DNA of 64,000 nucleotides from positions 2,604,001 to 2,668,000 of the forward strand of contig NZ_JAFBBZ010000001.1 in NCBI RefSeq assembly GCF_016907435.1, in the 5' to 3' direction. The position numbers and the translations under genes were made by a program. Numbering within the stretch: position 1 is the stretch's first letter; each line of letters begins with the position of its first letter. The notes beneath the pieces were generated by a model, which saw only the letters and a program-made list of their open reading frames with translations, ran no database searches and had not been told where the DNA came from. Positions 34,855 through 41,875 of the stretch are shown here, one piece after another. This DNA is from Nocardioides salarius (GTDB lineage Bacteria > Actinomycetota > Actinomycetes > Propionibacteriales > Nocardioidaceae).

Positions 34855-35598
34855 ATGACCACCGCCAGCCTCGTCCCGACGCGGCGCCCCGCCGAGGGCG
34901 GCGTCCAGATCGCCGTGATCGGCCAGTCCGAGCTGCTCACGCAGGGGCTGAGGGCGCTGCTCGAGCCGTTCGTGCCCACGGCACGCGTCGACGTGCTCGG
35001 CCCGACGCTGTCGCTGCAGTCGCCCCGGCCGGTGGTCTTCGAGCCCTCGGCGCCGATGAGCAGCGACGACCGGGTCCTGCTGCGTCGCGTCGTCGACCGC
35101 GGCTGGCTCCCCGTGGCCTACGCGTGGCCGGGTGAGCCGGGACGTCGCCCGCACGTGCCCGGCCCCGCGGTGGCCGTCTCCCGCGCGCTCGGGGCGCAGG
35201 AGCTGCACGCCGAGCTGAGCCGTCTGGCCCACCGCGTGGACGGGCGCACCGACGTGCCTGCGACCCGCTCCGCGAGCGGCCCCGGTGCCGTCGTCGGTGA
35301 TGGTGACGGTGTCGGTGACTTCCGGTCCGTGGGACCGTGCGCGGTGCCGGTGGAGCTGAGCGCACGCGAGCGCGAGATGGTCGAGCTGATCGCGCTCGGC
35401 CTGAGCAACGAGGAGATCGCGCGGCACTGCTACGTGACCGTGAACACCGTCAAGACGTTCATCCGCTCGGCCTACCGCAAGATCGGCGTCACCCGGCGCA
35501 CCCAGGCGGTGGCCTGGGCCCTCGAGCACGGGCTGGTCGACCCGTCGGCGGCCACCGGGCTCACGGCAGCAGCCCCGCGGGGAGACCGCGTTCGGTGA
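34855..35598 (+). CDS. LuxR/NarL-type transcriptional regulator with atypical receiver
   Basis: This 247-aa protein ends in a LuxR/FixJ helix-turn-helix (about 165-225, with LSAREREMVELIALGLSNEE, IARHCYVTVNTVKTFIRSAY and RKIGVTRRTQAVAWALEHGL). The N-terminal half has the fold pattern of a receiver (IAVIGQSELLTQGLRALLEP). It has no acidic pocket and no clear phosphoacceptor Asp at the usual place (VVFEPSAP replaces it), so it is probably a pseudo-receiver that responds by other means. GGGAGG lies upstream of the ATG. Its last 38 bp overlap the convergent GAF-ANTAR 4 gene. Confidence 0.85.
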   Translation: MTTASLVPTRRPAEGGVQIAVIGQSELLTQGLRALLEPFVPTARVDVLGPTLSLQSPRPVVFEPSAPMSSDDRVLLRRVVDRGWLPVAYAWPGEPGRRPHVPGPAVAVSRALGAQELHAELSRLAHRVDGRTDVPATRSASGPGAVVGDGDGVGDFRSVGPCAVPVELSAREREMVELIALGLSNEEIARHCYVTVNTVKTFIRSAYRKIGVTRRTQAVAWALEHGLVDPSAATGLTAAAPRGDRVR

Positions 35599-36289
35599 GC
35601 ACCTGCCGGGCCACGTCGCGCAGCTTGGTGTTGGTCTCGTTGGAGAGCCGGCGCAACAGCTCGAAGGCCTGCTCGTAGCTGATCTCGTAGGTGACGGCCA
35701 GCACGCCCTGTGCCACGCCGATGTCGTGGCGCGACTCCAGGGCGGTGCGCAGACCGGTGACCAGCTGGGCCTGGCTGAGCACGCCGGTGGCGTGGACGGC
35801 GTAGATCTCGGCGAGCTCGACGCTCTCGGGCGCGAAGGCGCCCGTCGAGCGGGAGTAGCAGTTCAGCGCACCGATGTTCTCCTCCTCGGAGTGCAGCCGG
35901 ATGCTGAGCACCGAGCGCACGCCCAGCCCGGCCGCAGCCTGGGCCCACCGGGGCCACCGCGGCTCGTGGCGCAGGTCGTCGCTGACCAGGGTGCCCCCAC
36001 CGCGCACGGAGTCCAGGCACGGTCCCTCGTCGAGGTCGTACTGCAACCGGTCGGCCTCCAGGGTCAGCTCCGAGGTCGCGGCGGCGGTGCTCTCGGACTC
36101 CCGCCCCCGGCCGCGCAGGGTGATGCCGGCACCCTCGCAGCCCGGGACGATCTCGAGTGCGCGGTCGACCACTCGCTGGAAGCTCAGCGGGACGGAGGGA
36201 TCGCCGAGCAGGCCCTCGCTGATCCTCGCGAAGAACGCGGCGTACGCCGTGTCGCGAGCCCGTGCCTCGGCGGTCCCTCCGGTGGTCAT
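35561..36289 (-). CDS. GAF-ANTAR regulator 4
   Basis: This 242-aa protein resembles regulator 3 throughout. The GAF part has FARISEGLLGDPSVPLSFQR and SVLSIRLHSEEENIGALNCY, and the ANTAR part has ALESRHDIGVAQGVLAVTYE and EQAFELLRRLSNETNTKLRD. It is translationally coupled to the sigma factor gene upstream by an ATGA overlap, so it should be co-expressed with and possibly act in the same stress response as that sigma factor. The C-terminus (RGLPAGLLP) overlaps the end of the LuxR-type gene in the antisense direction. Confidence 0.92.
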   Translation of the reverse strand: MTTGGTAEARARDTAYAAFFARISEGLLGDPSVPLSFQRVVDRALEIVPGCEGAGITLRGRGRESESTAAATSELTLEADRLQYDLDEGPCLDSVRGGGTLVSDDLRHEPRWPRWAQAAAGLGVRSVLSIRLHSEEENIGALNCYSRSTGAFAPESVELAEIYAVHATGVLSQAQLVTGLRTALESRHDIGVAQGVLAVTYEISYEQAFELLRRLSNETNTKLRDVARQVLTERGLPAGLLP

Positions 36290-37071
36290 GCAGCGATGTC
36301 TCTTCTCAGCTTCTCGAGGATGCGGGCCAACAGCCGGGAGACGTGCATCTGGGTGATGCCCAGCTCACGACCGATCTCGCTCTGGGTGCGGTCCTCGACG
36401 AACCGCAGGTGCAGGATGTGGCGCTCCCGCTCGCCGAGGCGACGGACCGCCGGGGCCAGGAGCAGGCGCTTGTCGCTCGTCTCCTCCTGGTCGTGCTCGT
36501 CCACCATCATGTCACCGAGGGTGGTGCCTGTCTGCTCGTCGAGCGGCTGGTCGAGGGAGGTGGCGGCGAAGCACCCGTCGGCGCGCTGGGACTCGTCGTA
36601 GTCGCTCCCGTCGAGGCCGGTGTCGGCCAGCACCTCCAGACGTGAGGGCTCGCGCCCCAGCTGCACCCGCAGCCGGTCGCGCGACCGGGCGACCAGGCGG
36701 CGGGCGTCCTGCACCCGGCGGGGAGGCCGCACGGTCCAGGCGTGGTCGCGGAAGTAGCGCAGCACCTCCCCACGCATGGTGGGCACGGCGAAGCCGAGGA
36801 GGTCGTCGCCGGCGTCCGGGTCGAAGCGGTGCACGGCTCGCACCAGGCCCTCGAGCGCGATCTGCTCGAGGTCGTCCCAGGCGACGCCGCGGTCGCGGTA
36901 GCGGCGCGCGACCGCGGTGGCGACGCCGCGGTTGAGCAGCACCACCTGGTCGAGCAGTGCGTCCCGGCCCGGGCCGGGCGGCTGGCTCCGGGCCTCGGTG
37001 AGCAGCCTGGAGGTCGCGCTCCGGCGACGCTCCCTGGTCATGGTGGTGCTGAGGGGGGAGACGGTGTTCAT
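36286..37071 (-). CDS. SigB/SigF-family RNA polymerase sigma factor
   Basis: This 261-aa sigma-70 factor belongs to the stress-response (SigB/F/G) group. Region 2 has WDDLEQIALEGLVRAVHRFD and FAVPTMRGEVLRYFRDHAWT with VRPPRRVQDARR. Region 3 has LGREPSRLEVLADTGLDGSD. Region 4 has GERERHILHLRFVEDRTQSE and IGRELGITQMHVSRLLARIL. The ATG at 37071 is preferred over an in-frame extension to 37293 and over an ATG at 37041. It is coupled to a GAF-ANTAR gene rather than to an anti-sigma factor. The RsbW-like ATPase at 43954 is the nearest candidate partner. Confidence 0.9.
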   Translation of the reverse strand: MNTVSPLSTTMTRERRRSATSRLLTEARSQPPGPGRDALLDQVVLLNRGVATAVARRYRDRGVAWDDLEQIALEGLVRAVHRFDPDAGDDLLGFAVPTMRGEVLRYFRDHAWTVRPPRRVQDARRLVARSRDRLRVQLGREPSRLEVLADTGLDGSDYDESQRADGCFAATSLDQPLDEQTGTTLGDMMVDEHDQEETSDKRLLLAPAVRRLGERERHILHLRFVEDRTQSEIGRELGITQMHVSRLLARILEKLRRDIAA

Positions 37072-37200
37072 GCGTGGCAGCCCAACGGTGGGAGGTGCCT
37101 GCCCCGCCGTCGTCTTCAGCGGGGGTTCCTTTACCACCCTCGCACCGCCGCGTCGTGGCGACAAGTACCCCGAAGGTGTGAGGGCCCGGGAGATGCCGAG

Positions 37201-37227
37201 AGCCCCCGTCGCGCTGCGACGGGGGCT
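37201..37227. terminator. Perfect 12-bp hairpin downstream of tRNA-Phe
   Basis: AGCCCCCGTCGC (37201-37212) pairs with GCGACGGGGGCT (37216-37227) around the loop GCT. It lies 31 bp beyond the 3' end of the minus-strand tRNA-Phe and is well placed to end its transcript. Confidence 0.75.
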
Positions 37228-37258
37228 CCGGCTGCAGGTCAGAGCCCTGCGGTGCTCG

Positions 37259-37332
37259 TGGGCAGGGGCGGGGTCGAACCGCCGACCTTCCACTTTTCAG
37301 GCGGACGCTCGTACCAACTGAGCTACCTGCCC
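37259..37332 (-). tRNA. tRNA-Phe (GAA)
   Basis: The minus strand folds as a 74-nt tRNA. The acceptor GGGCAGG pairs with CCTGCCC, and the D arm is GCTC...GAGC. The anticodon stem TCCGC/GTGGA encloses loop CTGAAAA with anticodon GAA. The T arm is GGCGG-TTCGACC-CCGCC. CCA is not encoded. Confidence 0.95.
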
Positions 37333-37366
37333 GAGCGCGGTCACCTTACCGCAGCGTCGTGGGGCG

Positions 37367-38413
37367 TCACGAATCGGCCGGGGGGTGGGTGGTGCTGTCG
37401 CGCACGACGAGCGAGGTCGCCATCACGGTGCGGGCCGCGGTGGGCCCACCTGGGGCACCGTCGGGACCCTGGTCGGTGGCCCGGGCGGCCGCCATCACCT
37501 CCAGGAGACCGGCCACGGCGAGCCGGCCCTTCTCGGTCACGTCCTGGGCCACGGTGGTCAGTGCGGGGGTCAGCGAGGTCGCCAGCGGCCCGTCGTCGAA
37601 GCCGACCACCGACAGGTCGTCGGGCACCCGGAGGCCCAGGGCCTCCGCGGCGCGCAGGGCCTGGGCGGCGAAGGCGTCGGAGAAGCACAGCAGCGCGGTC
37701 GGCCGGTCGGGGCGTCGCAGCAGCCGCGTGGCAGCGTCGTACGCCGCCTCGGGCGGCCGGAACGCCGCCACGGCGCCGGCCGGCGCCACGCCGGCCGGCT
37801 CCAGCACCTCCGCCCAGCCGCGGGCCCGCTCGAGCGAGGGCGGGCTCGGCGGGTCGAGGTTGAGGGTGGCGATGCGCCGGTGCCCCAGCTCGAGCAGGTG
37901 CTGCGCGGCGGCCCGGGCCCCGGCCAGGTCGTCGACGTTGATGCTGGGCACCCCCGGCAGCGGGTCCTGGTCGACGGTGAGCAGCGGCAGCTCGCGCCGG
38001 CGCAGCCACTCCACCTCGGGCGAGCCCGGCTCGCTGACGTGGACGAGGGCGCCGTCCATCGGCACGTCGCGCGCCGGCACCACGTCGCTGCCCACCCCGG
38101 CGACGATCAGGGTCAGCGCGAGCCCGTGGTCGGAGAGGGCGTCGGCGACCGCGACGAGGAACTCGGTGCCGACCGCGTCGCGCACGTTGTCGCCCAGTCG
38201 TCCGGTCACCAGGAGGCCCACCGTGCCGGTGCGGCCCCGGGCGAGGGCGCGCGCGGCCGGGTCCGGGCCGGCGTACCCCTGACTCTCAGCGGTCGCCAGG
38301 ATGCGGGTGCGCAGGTCGGCGCTGAGCTTCTCGGGACGGGAGAAGGCGTTGGAGACCGTCATCCGGCTGACCCCGACCTCGTCGGCGATCGACTGGAGGG
38401 TCGGCTTGGCCAT
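37367..38413 (-). CDS. LacI-family transcriptional regulator
   Basis: This 348-aa repressor has an N-terminal HTH (about residues 5-25, TLQSIADEVGVSRMTVSNAF). A periplasmic-binding-protein-like effector domain follows, with VGLLVTGRLG, LVHVSEPGSPEVEWLRR, the central LLELGHRRIATLNLDP and VVGFDDGPLATSLTPALTTV. A GGGGGAGG site precedes the ATG. No target operon lies next to it, as it is flanked by tRNA genes, so the ligand and regulon cannot be inferred. Confidence 0.93.
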   Translation of the reverse strand: MAKPTLQSIADEVGVSRMTVSNAFSRPEKLSADLRTRILATAESQGYAGPDPAARALARGRTGTVGLLVTGRLGDNVRDAVGTEFLVAVADALSDHGLALTLIVAGVGSDVVPARDVPMDGALVHVSEPGSPEVEWLRRRELPLLTVDQDPLPGVPSINVDDLAGARAAAQHLLELGHRRIATLNLDPPSPPSLERARGWAEVLEPAGVAPAGAVAAFRPPEAAYDAATRLLRRPDRPTALLCFSDAFAAQALRAAEALGLRVPDDLSVVGFDDGPLATSLTPALTTVAQDVTEKGRLAVAGLLEVMAAARATDQGPDGAPGGPTAARTVMATSLVVRDSTTHPPADS

Positions 38414-38526
38414 CGCGGAGCCTCCCCCTCTCTGCTCGGTCTGCGCCCGCCGCGCGGGTCCGGCCCAGCCTGCCAGCCGGCTCCGCCCGCCGCGAGCCGA
38501 CGCACGCGGGCGGGCGGTGCTCGCGT

Positions 38527-38532
38527 TATGCT
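38527..38532 (+). promoter_or_regulatory. -10 hexamer of the tRNA-Glu promoter
   Basis: TATGCT lies 12 bp upstream of the tRNA-Glu 5' end. The -35 region is GC-rich and not distinctive. Confidence 0.45.
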
Positions 38533-38544
38533 CTGGCGCGTCCG

Positions 38545-38617
38545 GCCCCCATCGTCTAGCGGCCCAGGACCCCGCCCTTTCACGGCGGTAGCACGGGTTC
38601 GAATCCCGTTGGGGGTG
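38545..38617 (+). tRNA. tRNA-Glu (TTC)
   Basis: This 73-nt tRNA has an anticodon stem CCGCC/GGCGG around loop CTTTCAC, giving anticodon TTC. The acceptor GCCCCCA pairs with TGGGGGT (a G-U at the end). The T loop is TTCGAAT. CCA is not encoded. Confidence 0.95.
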
Positions 38618-38655
38618 CTGCTCGAGGCCCGCCACGACGCTCCACCACCCTCGAA

Positions 38656-38685
38656 TTGGGTGTGGTCGCGGTCGTGGGTTAGGGT
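38656..38685 (+). promoter_or_regulatory. Promoter of tRNA-Asp
   Basis: TTGGGT (38656-38661) and TAGGGT (38680-38685) are spaced 18 bp and lie about 40 bp upstream of the tRNA-Asp gene. This is a plausible housekeeping -35/-10 pair. Confidence 0.45.
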
Positions 38686-38724
38686 TTCGACGCTTCGCCG
38701 GTGAGGTTGACCGGCACGAGCGAT

Positions 38725-38801
38725 GGCCCCGTAGCGCAGTTGGTTAGCGCGCCGCCCTGTCACGGCGGAGGCCGCGGGTTCGAGTCCCGTCGGGGTCGCC
38801 A
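38725..38801 (+). tRNA. tRNA-Asp (GTC), site of element integration
   Basis: The 77-nt gene includes an encoded CCA (38799-38801). The anticodon stem CCGCC/GGCGG holds loop CTGTCAC with anticodon GTC. The T loop is TTCGAGT. The final 24 bases are duplicated at 42691-42714, which marks it as the attachment gene of an integrated element. The gene itself stays intact. Confidence 0.96.
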
Positions 38802-38802
38802 G
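38778..38802 (+). repeat. attL: 25-bp direct repeat in tRNA-Asp
   Basis: The 25 bases from 38778 are identical to those from 42691. They cover the T arm and acceptor end of the tRNA, the classic core of a tyrosine-integrase attachment site. Confidence 0.88.
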
Positions 38803-38812
38803 TAGGTAGCAG

Positions 38813-38843
38813 AGAAAGCCCAGGTCAGAGGCCTGGGCTTTCT
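38813..38843. terminator. Terminator just inside attL
   Basis: AGAAAGCCCAGG (38813-38824) and CCTGGGCTTTCT (38832-38843) are perfect 12-bp arms with a 7-base loop and a T-rich 3' side. It ends tRNA-Asp transcription in the present configuration, and could also stop the leftward integrase transcript. Confidence 0.8.
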
Positions 38844-38869
38844 TGCTGCCCGGCCGATTCGGGTCGTTC

Positions 38870-38888
38870 TGGTCACAGAGTGGTCACA
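38870..38888. promoter_or_regulatory. Two TGGTCACA direct repeats, candidate integrase arm sites (left)
   Basis: TGGTCACA occurs at 38870-38877 and 38881-38888, 11 bp apart, or about one helical turn, between attL and the integrase gene. A third copy sits near attR (42566-42573). This layout matches arm-type binding sites of tyrosine integrases. Confidence 0.5.
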
Positions 38889-38893
38889 AGCGC

Positions 38894-39181
38894 TCACGAT
38901 TGTCCGTCCTCGACGCGTGCGGCCCGCCTCTGGGCGGCCATCAGGTCGGATGCGCTGGTGTGCATCTTGACGTCGACGTGGCTGTAGATGCCCAGGGTCA
39001 CGGACACGTTGCTGTGGCCCAGCTGCTCCTGCACCACGCGCGGGTGGATGCCTGCCTCGAGCGCCAGGGTCGCGTAGGTGTGGCGAAGGTCGTGGAGTCG
39101 GATGCGAGGCAGGTCGGCGCGGGCCATGAGGCGCCCGAACTGCTCGCTAATCCGGTTCGGGCCCGCCGAGGACCCGTCCAC
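38894..39181 (-). pseudogene. Tyrosine integrase, C-terminal fragment
   Basis: This 95-aa fragment has the catalytic core end of a phage-type integrase: HDLRHTYATLALEAGIHPRV (the HxxR box), QEQLGHSNVSVTLGIYSHVD (the last His and the Tyr nucleophile). The N-terminal arm-binding and core-binding domains, and the first catalytic Arg, are missing. Homology stops abruptly just upstream of the GTG at 39181, within an open frame that leads nowhere. It is adjacent to attL as usual for such elements. It should be inactive unless another integrase acts in trans. Confidence 0.9.
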
Positions 39182-39206
39182 CGTGCCTCGAGGGTCGCCA
39201 CGAGCT

Positions 39207-39243
39207 GAGAGCGCCGCCGGGAGTCCTCCCCGGGGGCGCTCTC
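39207..39243. terminator. Hairpin downstream of the RES toxin gene
   Basis: GAGAGCGCC (39207-39215) pairs with GGCGCTCTC (39235-39243), and inner CCGGG/CCCGG bases can extend it. It lies 65 bp past the toxin stop on its strand. Confidence 0.55.
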
Positions 39244-39307
39244 GTCACAACCCGGGCAGCGCCGCGCCGTACGTGGCGTCGGCGCCTCTCCCGGGGGGCC
39301 AAGCCGA

Positions 39308-39988
39308 TCAGTGAACGGTGAGGCTCCACATTCGCGCTACCGTCCGCAGATCCTCGTCGCTTTCCAGGACTGGTCTCGTCGAGGTCCGGAAGACATCGGT
39401 GCCGTCGAAGATGGCCCAGTTTTCCCATCCATCACCCAGGCGCGAGGCGTAGCGGATGCCGCTGAAAAGGAAGTCGTCGCCGTCGTTCTGGGCCGCGTAG
39501 GCCCAGAGGGCGATGCTGCGGCTGAGGCGGCGGTCTGCGTTGCGCAGCGCAGAGAGGTCGAGGTTGTCGGTGTACCCCAGCGCTGCCAGTTGCGGCGCCA
39601 GCTCCCTGCTGAGGAAGGCCAGGGTCTCGGGGTGGTCAACGTCGAGGAAGGGAAGCGGGGCTGAGACTGACAACTCCACGATGGAGCGGCGCAGGCGCCA
39701 GTCGCGTGGGATGCCTCCGCACAGCATGAAGTGCTCGTCGACGCCGTCTGCGCCTGCGAGAAGATCCCGCATCACGGGCGATGGCCGGTACCGCCCCAGC
39801 GTCTCGGCGAAGCAGGCTTGCAGCTGGGTGGCGGCGTACAGGACGCCGCCACCCGCCACGTCGTACCGGTTCCCTGCCGTCGGGTGGACGGCGTCCTCAG
39901 GGCGGATCTCCGAGAACCGGAGAGGGTCGGTTGTCCTTGCGACTCGGAACACCGAGTCGGGGAAGTCGACCACCCGAGGTTCGGTCAT
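39308..39988 (-). CDS. RES-domain toxin (NAD-degrading type)
   Basis: This 226-aa protein contains the RES fold with an early Arg (VFRVARTTDPLRF), then NRYDVAGGGVLYAATQLQAC and FAETLGRYRP with the conserved Glu. The last conserved Ser region is at about 165-180. RES toxins such as MbcT deplete NAD+ by phosphorolysis or hydrolysis. The gene starts 8 bp after the antitoxin stop, in the usual antitoxin-first order. The length is typical. Activity depends on the catalytic Arg, Glu and Ser residues being intact, and these appear present. Confidence 0.88.
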   Translation of the reverse strand: MTEPRVVDFPDSVFRVARTTDPLRFSEIRPEDAVHPTAGNRYDVAGGGVLYAATQLQACFAETLGRYRPSPVMRDLLAGADGVDEHFMLCGGIPRDWRLRRSIVELSVSAPLPFLDVDHPETLAFLSRELAPQLAALGYTDNLDLSALRNADRRLSRSIALWAYAAQNDGDDFLFSGIRYASRLGDGWENWAIFDGTDVFRTSTRPVLESDEDLRTVARMWSLTVH

Positions 39989-39996
39989 GGGCCGGG

Positions 39997-40389
39997 TCAG
40001 CCTCCTGTCATGAACGCGCGAGCCGCCGCCATGACTTCGCGGTGGCGACCCTCGCGCACTGCTTCGGCGGGGGACTCGTCATCGAGCTGCGGGTTCATGC
40101 CGATGAACCATGCCCGGATCGTGGGCGCGGCCTCGACGGTTTCCAACATGTTGACGATCTGGAATGCGACGAGCAGCGGTCGAAGCGCGTCGTCGTTCGA
40201 CGGGACTCCCTTGCTGCCCCAACGCGAGAGCGTGCTGACGTCTCGGCCGACCATGAAGGCGGTGACCTTGGCGCCGAGCTTCTCAATCAGACTCTCCAGG
40301 AGGTCGTCCGGGTCGAGCTGCATGGACAGACGGTGGGCGCTCTCCTGTCGTCGTGCGGCGGTGCTCCGTGACCTTTCTGAGGTGGGCAT
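39997..40389 (-). CDS. Xre/MbcA/ParS-family antitoxin
   Basis: This 130-aa protein has a DNA-binding N-terminal half (ESLIEKLGAKVTAFMVGRDV, STLSRWGSKGVPSNDDALRP) and a C-terminal toxin-binding domain of the DUF2384 type (IRAWFIGMNPQLDDESPAEA, then VREGRHREVMAAARAF). It should neutralise the RES toxin downstream and repress the pair's promoter. The ATG at 40389 is used; an internal ATG at 40323 is possible. Two 17-bp direct repeats flank the start codon and may be its operator. Confidence 0.88.
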   Translation of the reverse strand: MPTSERSRSTAARRQESAHRLSMQLDPDDLLESLIEKLGAKVTAFMVGRDVSTLSRWGSKGVPSNDDALRPLLVAFQIVNMLETVEAAPTIRAWFIGMNPQLDDESPAEAVREGRHREVMAAARAFMTGG

Positions 40390-40407
40390 CTGCTCCGTGA
40401 CCTTTCT
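40362..40407. promoter_or_regulatory. 17-bp direct repeats at the toxin-antitoxin start
   Basis: TGCTCCGTGACCTTTCT occurs at 40362-40378 and 40391-40407. The copies are 29 bp apart, one inside and one just upstream of the antitoxin gene. The position fits an autoregulatory operator, or a duplication of the start region including the ribosome-binding site. Confidence 0.5.
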
Positions 40408-40628
40408 ATCGTGGTGCCGGCCTTGCAGCGGGGAAGCACAGAGGACCGGGACCGCTTACGCGGCGACATGCACCCGCTCGTGATGGACGAGGTTTCGCAT
40501 GCAGCGCGTCTACGTTCATACAAGCACAACGTGTGTAAAAGCGTTGCGATCCGTGTGCATACTCACTGACCGTGTCGGCACTCGGTTCGCGGTCAGCCTG
40601 TTCGCCGGTGTAGGCCTCGCCAGGCAAC
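40408..40628. promoter_or_regulatory. Divergent promoter region of the element
   Basis: This 221-bp non-coding stretch lies between the antitoxin (minus) and the small membrane gene (plus). Its central part (about 40505-40560) is the most AT-rich of the window and contains the near-palindrome CACAACGTGTG. I see no further gene in it. Confidence 0.4.
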
Positions 40629-40634
40629 TACTCT
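40629..40634 (+). promoter_or_regulatory. -10 hexamer of a leaderless promoter
   Basis: TACTCT ends 6 bases before the ATG at 40641, which supports that start and the reality of this small gene. Confidence 0.55.
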
Positions 40635-40640
40635 CTCGAC

Positions 40641-40877
40641 ATGGAGCCCGAAGACCGCGACCTCCACCTCTCGAGACTCGCCTCGTGGGTCGTTCAGACC
40701 GTTGGAGCCGCCCTGCTGTGGTCGACGCTCGTGGCGTTCGCCGTGCTCGTGATGGCGGCCTCGACGGGAGAGTACGAGTTGGCCTGGTGGGCGGTCGTTT
40801 TGGCGCCCCTGGTGTTTGGCCTGAAGTTGACGCTCGCCAGTGCTCCCTTGCCGCCCCTCGAGGCAGAAGAGGTGTAG
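40641..40877 (+). CDS. Small membrane protein of the integrative element
   Basis: This 78-aa protein has two hydrophobic helices, at about 15-38 (VVQTVGAALLWSTLVAFAVL) and 46-65 (LAWWAVVLAPLVFGLKLTLA), and an acidic end (LEAEEV). No family is recognised. It is transcribed from a leaderless promoter, away from the toxin-antitoxin pair and towards the small-gene operon, with which it converges. It may be cargo of the element. Its function is unknown. Confidence 0.6.
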   Translation: MEPEDRDLHLSRLASWVVQTVGAALLWSTLVAFAVLVMAASTGEYELAWWAVVLAPLVFGLKLTLASAPLPPLEAEEV

Positions 40878-40998
40878 CAGCCTCGATGGCGTGGCCGCCG
40901 AGCTGAGCAGCATGTGGGTCGAGCTCGCCTCGGAGACCTGGAGAACAACCGGCCCGCCTCCGAGTCCCCGACGGACGCGGGCCAGTGTCCAGCGGCTT

Positions 40999-41237
40999 CT
41001 AGGCGTCGTACGCCGCGCCCCACACCTCCCAGGGAGTGCGGTGCAGCACGTGCACGGCGAGCAGGTCGGCCGCACGCTCGGTCACCGACCCCTCGGCCCT
41101 GGCGCGCTTGATCGCCCGGTCCTCTCGGCTGTCACGCTGCACACCCAAGGCCACCGGGCCCCGTACAGGTTCAGCAGAGCCAGCAGAGGTCCGGCAGGGA
41201 GCCGACCAGGGCGCGGGGGCGCCGCCAGGGCGGTCAT
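40999..41237 (-). pseudogene. Small element gene with a frameshift
   Basis: Two overlapping frames look like one gene. The first runs from the ATG at 41237 (MTALAAPPRPGRLPAGPLLA, then LLNLYG) and keeps coding bias until a run of four C (41159-41162, GGGG on the coding strand). Beyond it, the bias moves to another frame that ends at 40999 (PVALGVQRDSREDRAIKRAR, then SVTERAADLLAVHVLHRTPW and EVWGAAYDA). One extra base in the run would restore a 79-aa protein. Without it the first frame stops after 51 codons at 41082. This could be a mutation, a sequencing error, or programmed slippage. The start overlaps the previous gene's stop (ATGA). Confidence 0.6.
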
Positions 41238-41563
41238 GACGCCGGCCCCTGGGCGACGGCCGCGACGAGGGCCGTCAGCTCGGCGTGTCCCTCCGGGGTG
41301 GCGGTGGCCGCCAGGAACGCCGCGCGCGCCGCGGGGGTCGCCTCGACGGTGAGCGCCGGCTGCCCCTCTCGGTCGCTCTCGAGAACGATCAGGGCGTCCT
41401 GGCCGCGGTCCTGCATGGGCCAGGCGTGCCAGCCGTCGCCAGGGGTGCCGGCGAGCTGCACGAGGTCGCCGGCGTGGAACTGGGCGTGGTCGCCGGGCTC
41501 GGTGTTGGTGCACCAGGTGTGGTCGGTGCAGTTGGCGGTGGTGGTGAGGGCGGTGGTGGTCAT
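41234..41563 (-). CDS. Small element protein, DUF6907-like
   Basis: This 109-aa protein has the block CTDHTWCTNTEPGDHAQF near the start and GDLVQLAGTPGDGW, then LIVLESDREGQPALTVEATP. The WCT and HAxF pattern recalls the DUF6907 proteins of actinobacterial plasmids and phages, but I cannot prove membership. A GAAAGG site precedes the ATG. The stop overlaps the next start. It belongs to the leftward small-gene operon of the element. Confidence 0.6.
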   Translation of the reverse strand: MTTTALTTTANCTDHTWCTNTEPGDHAQFHAGDLVQLAGTPGDGWHAWPMQDRGQDALIVLESDREGQPALTVEATPAARAAFLAATATPEGHAELTALVAAVAQGPAS

Positions 41564-41626
41564 GGGGGTGGCCTTTCGGTTGAGACTCTGACCGCGTTCG
41601 GCATGGGCGCCGAGCGCGGGGTGGTG

Positions 41627-41875
41627 CTACATGCCGCGGCGGCTGTGGTTTAGAGATGGTCCTCCTTCCTGCTGGTCGCGAGGCGCGAGGCCGCGCTGGA
41701 CGCGGATCAGGTCCTCGAGCTCGTCGACGCTGCGGCGACAGGTCGGCGTCCACGCCGCCTCGGCCTGCTCGCGAGGGGTCATCTGCTCGATGGCCTCGTC
41801 GGAGGCTGCGAGGACCGCGCCGGCCGCCTCGATGCACTCCCGCTCGGTCGGCCGTCGGTTGCTGGGGTCCGTCAT
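41627..41875 (-). CDS. Small element protein of unknown function
   Basis: This 82-aa soluble protein (MTDPSNRRPTERECIEAAGA, then EAAWTPTCRRSVDELEDLIR) has no family I recognise. The start overlaps the upstream stop (ATGA), so it is translated with it. The predicted helices and charge suggest a small DNA- or protein-binding protein, without further evidence. A 63-bp gap separates it from the next gene. Confidence 0.55.
   Translation of the reverse strand: MTDPSNRRPTERECIEAAGAVLAASDEAIEQMTPREQAEAAWTPTCRRSVDELEDLIRVQRGLAPRDQQEGGPSLNHSRRGM

Noticed and set aside
41082..41237. A complete 51-aa gene ending at 41082
   Set aside because: The second half loses coding bias while another frame gains it, so a frameshifted longer gene is more likely.
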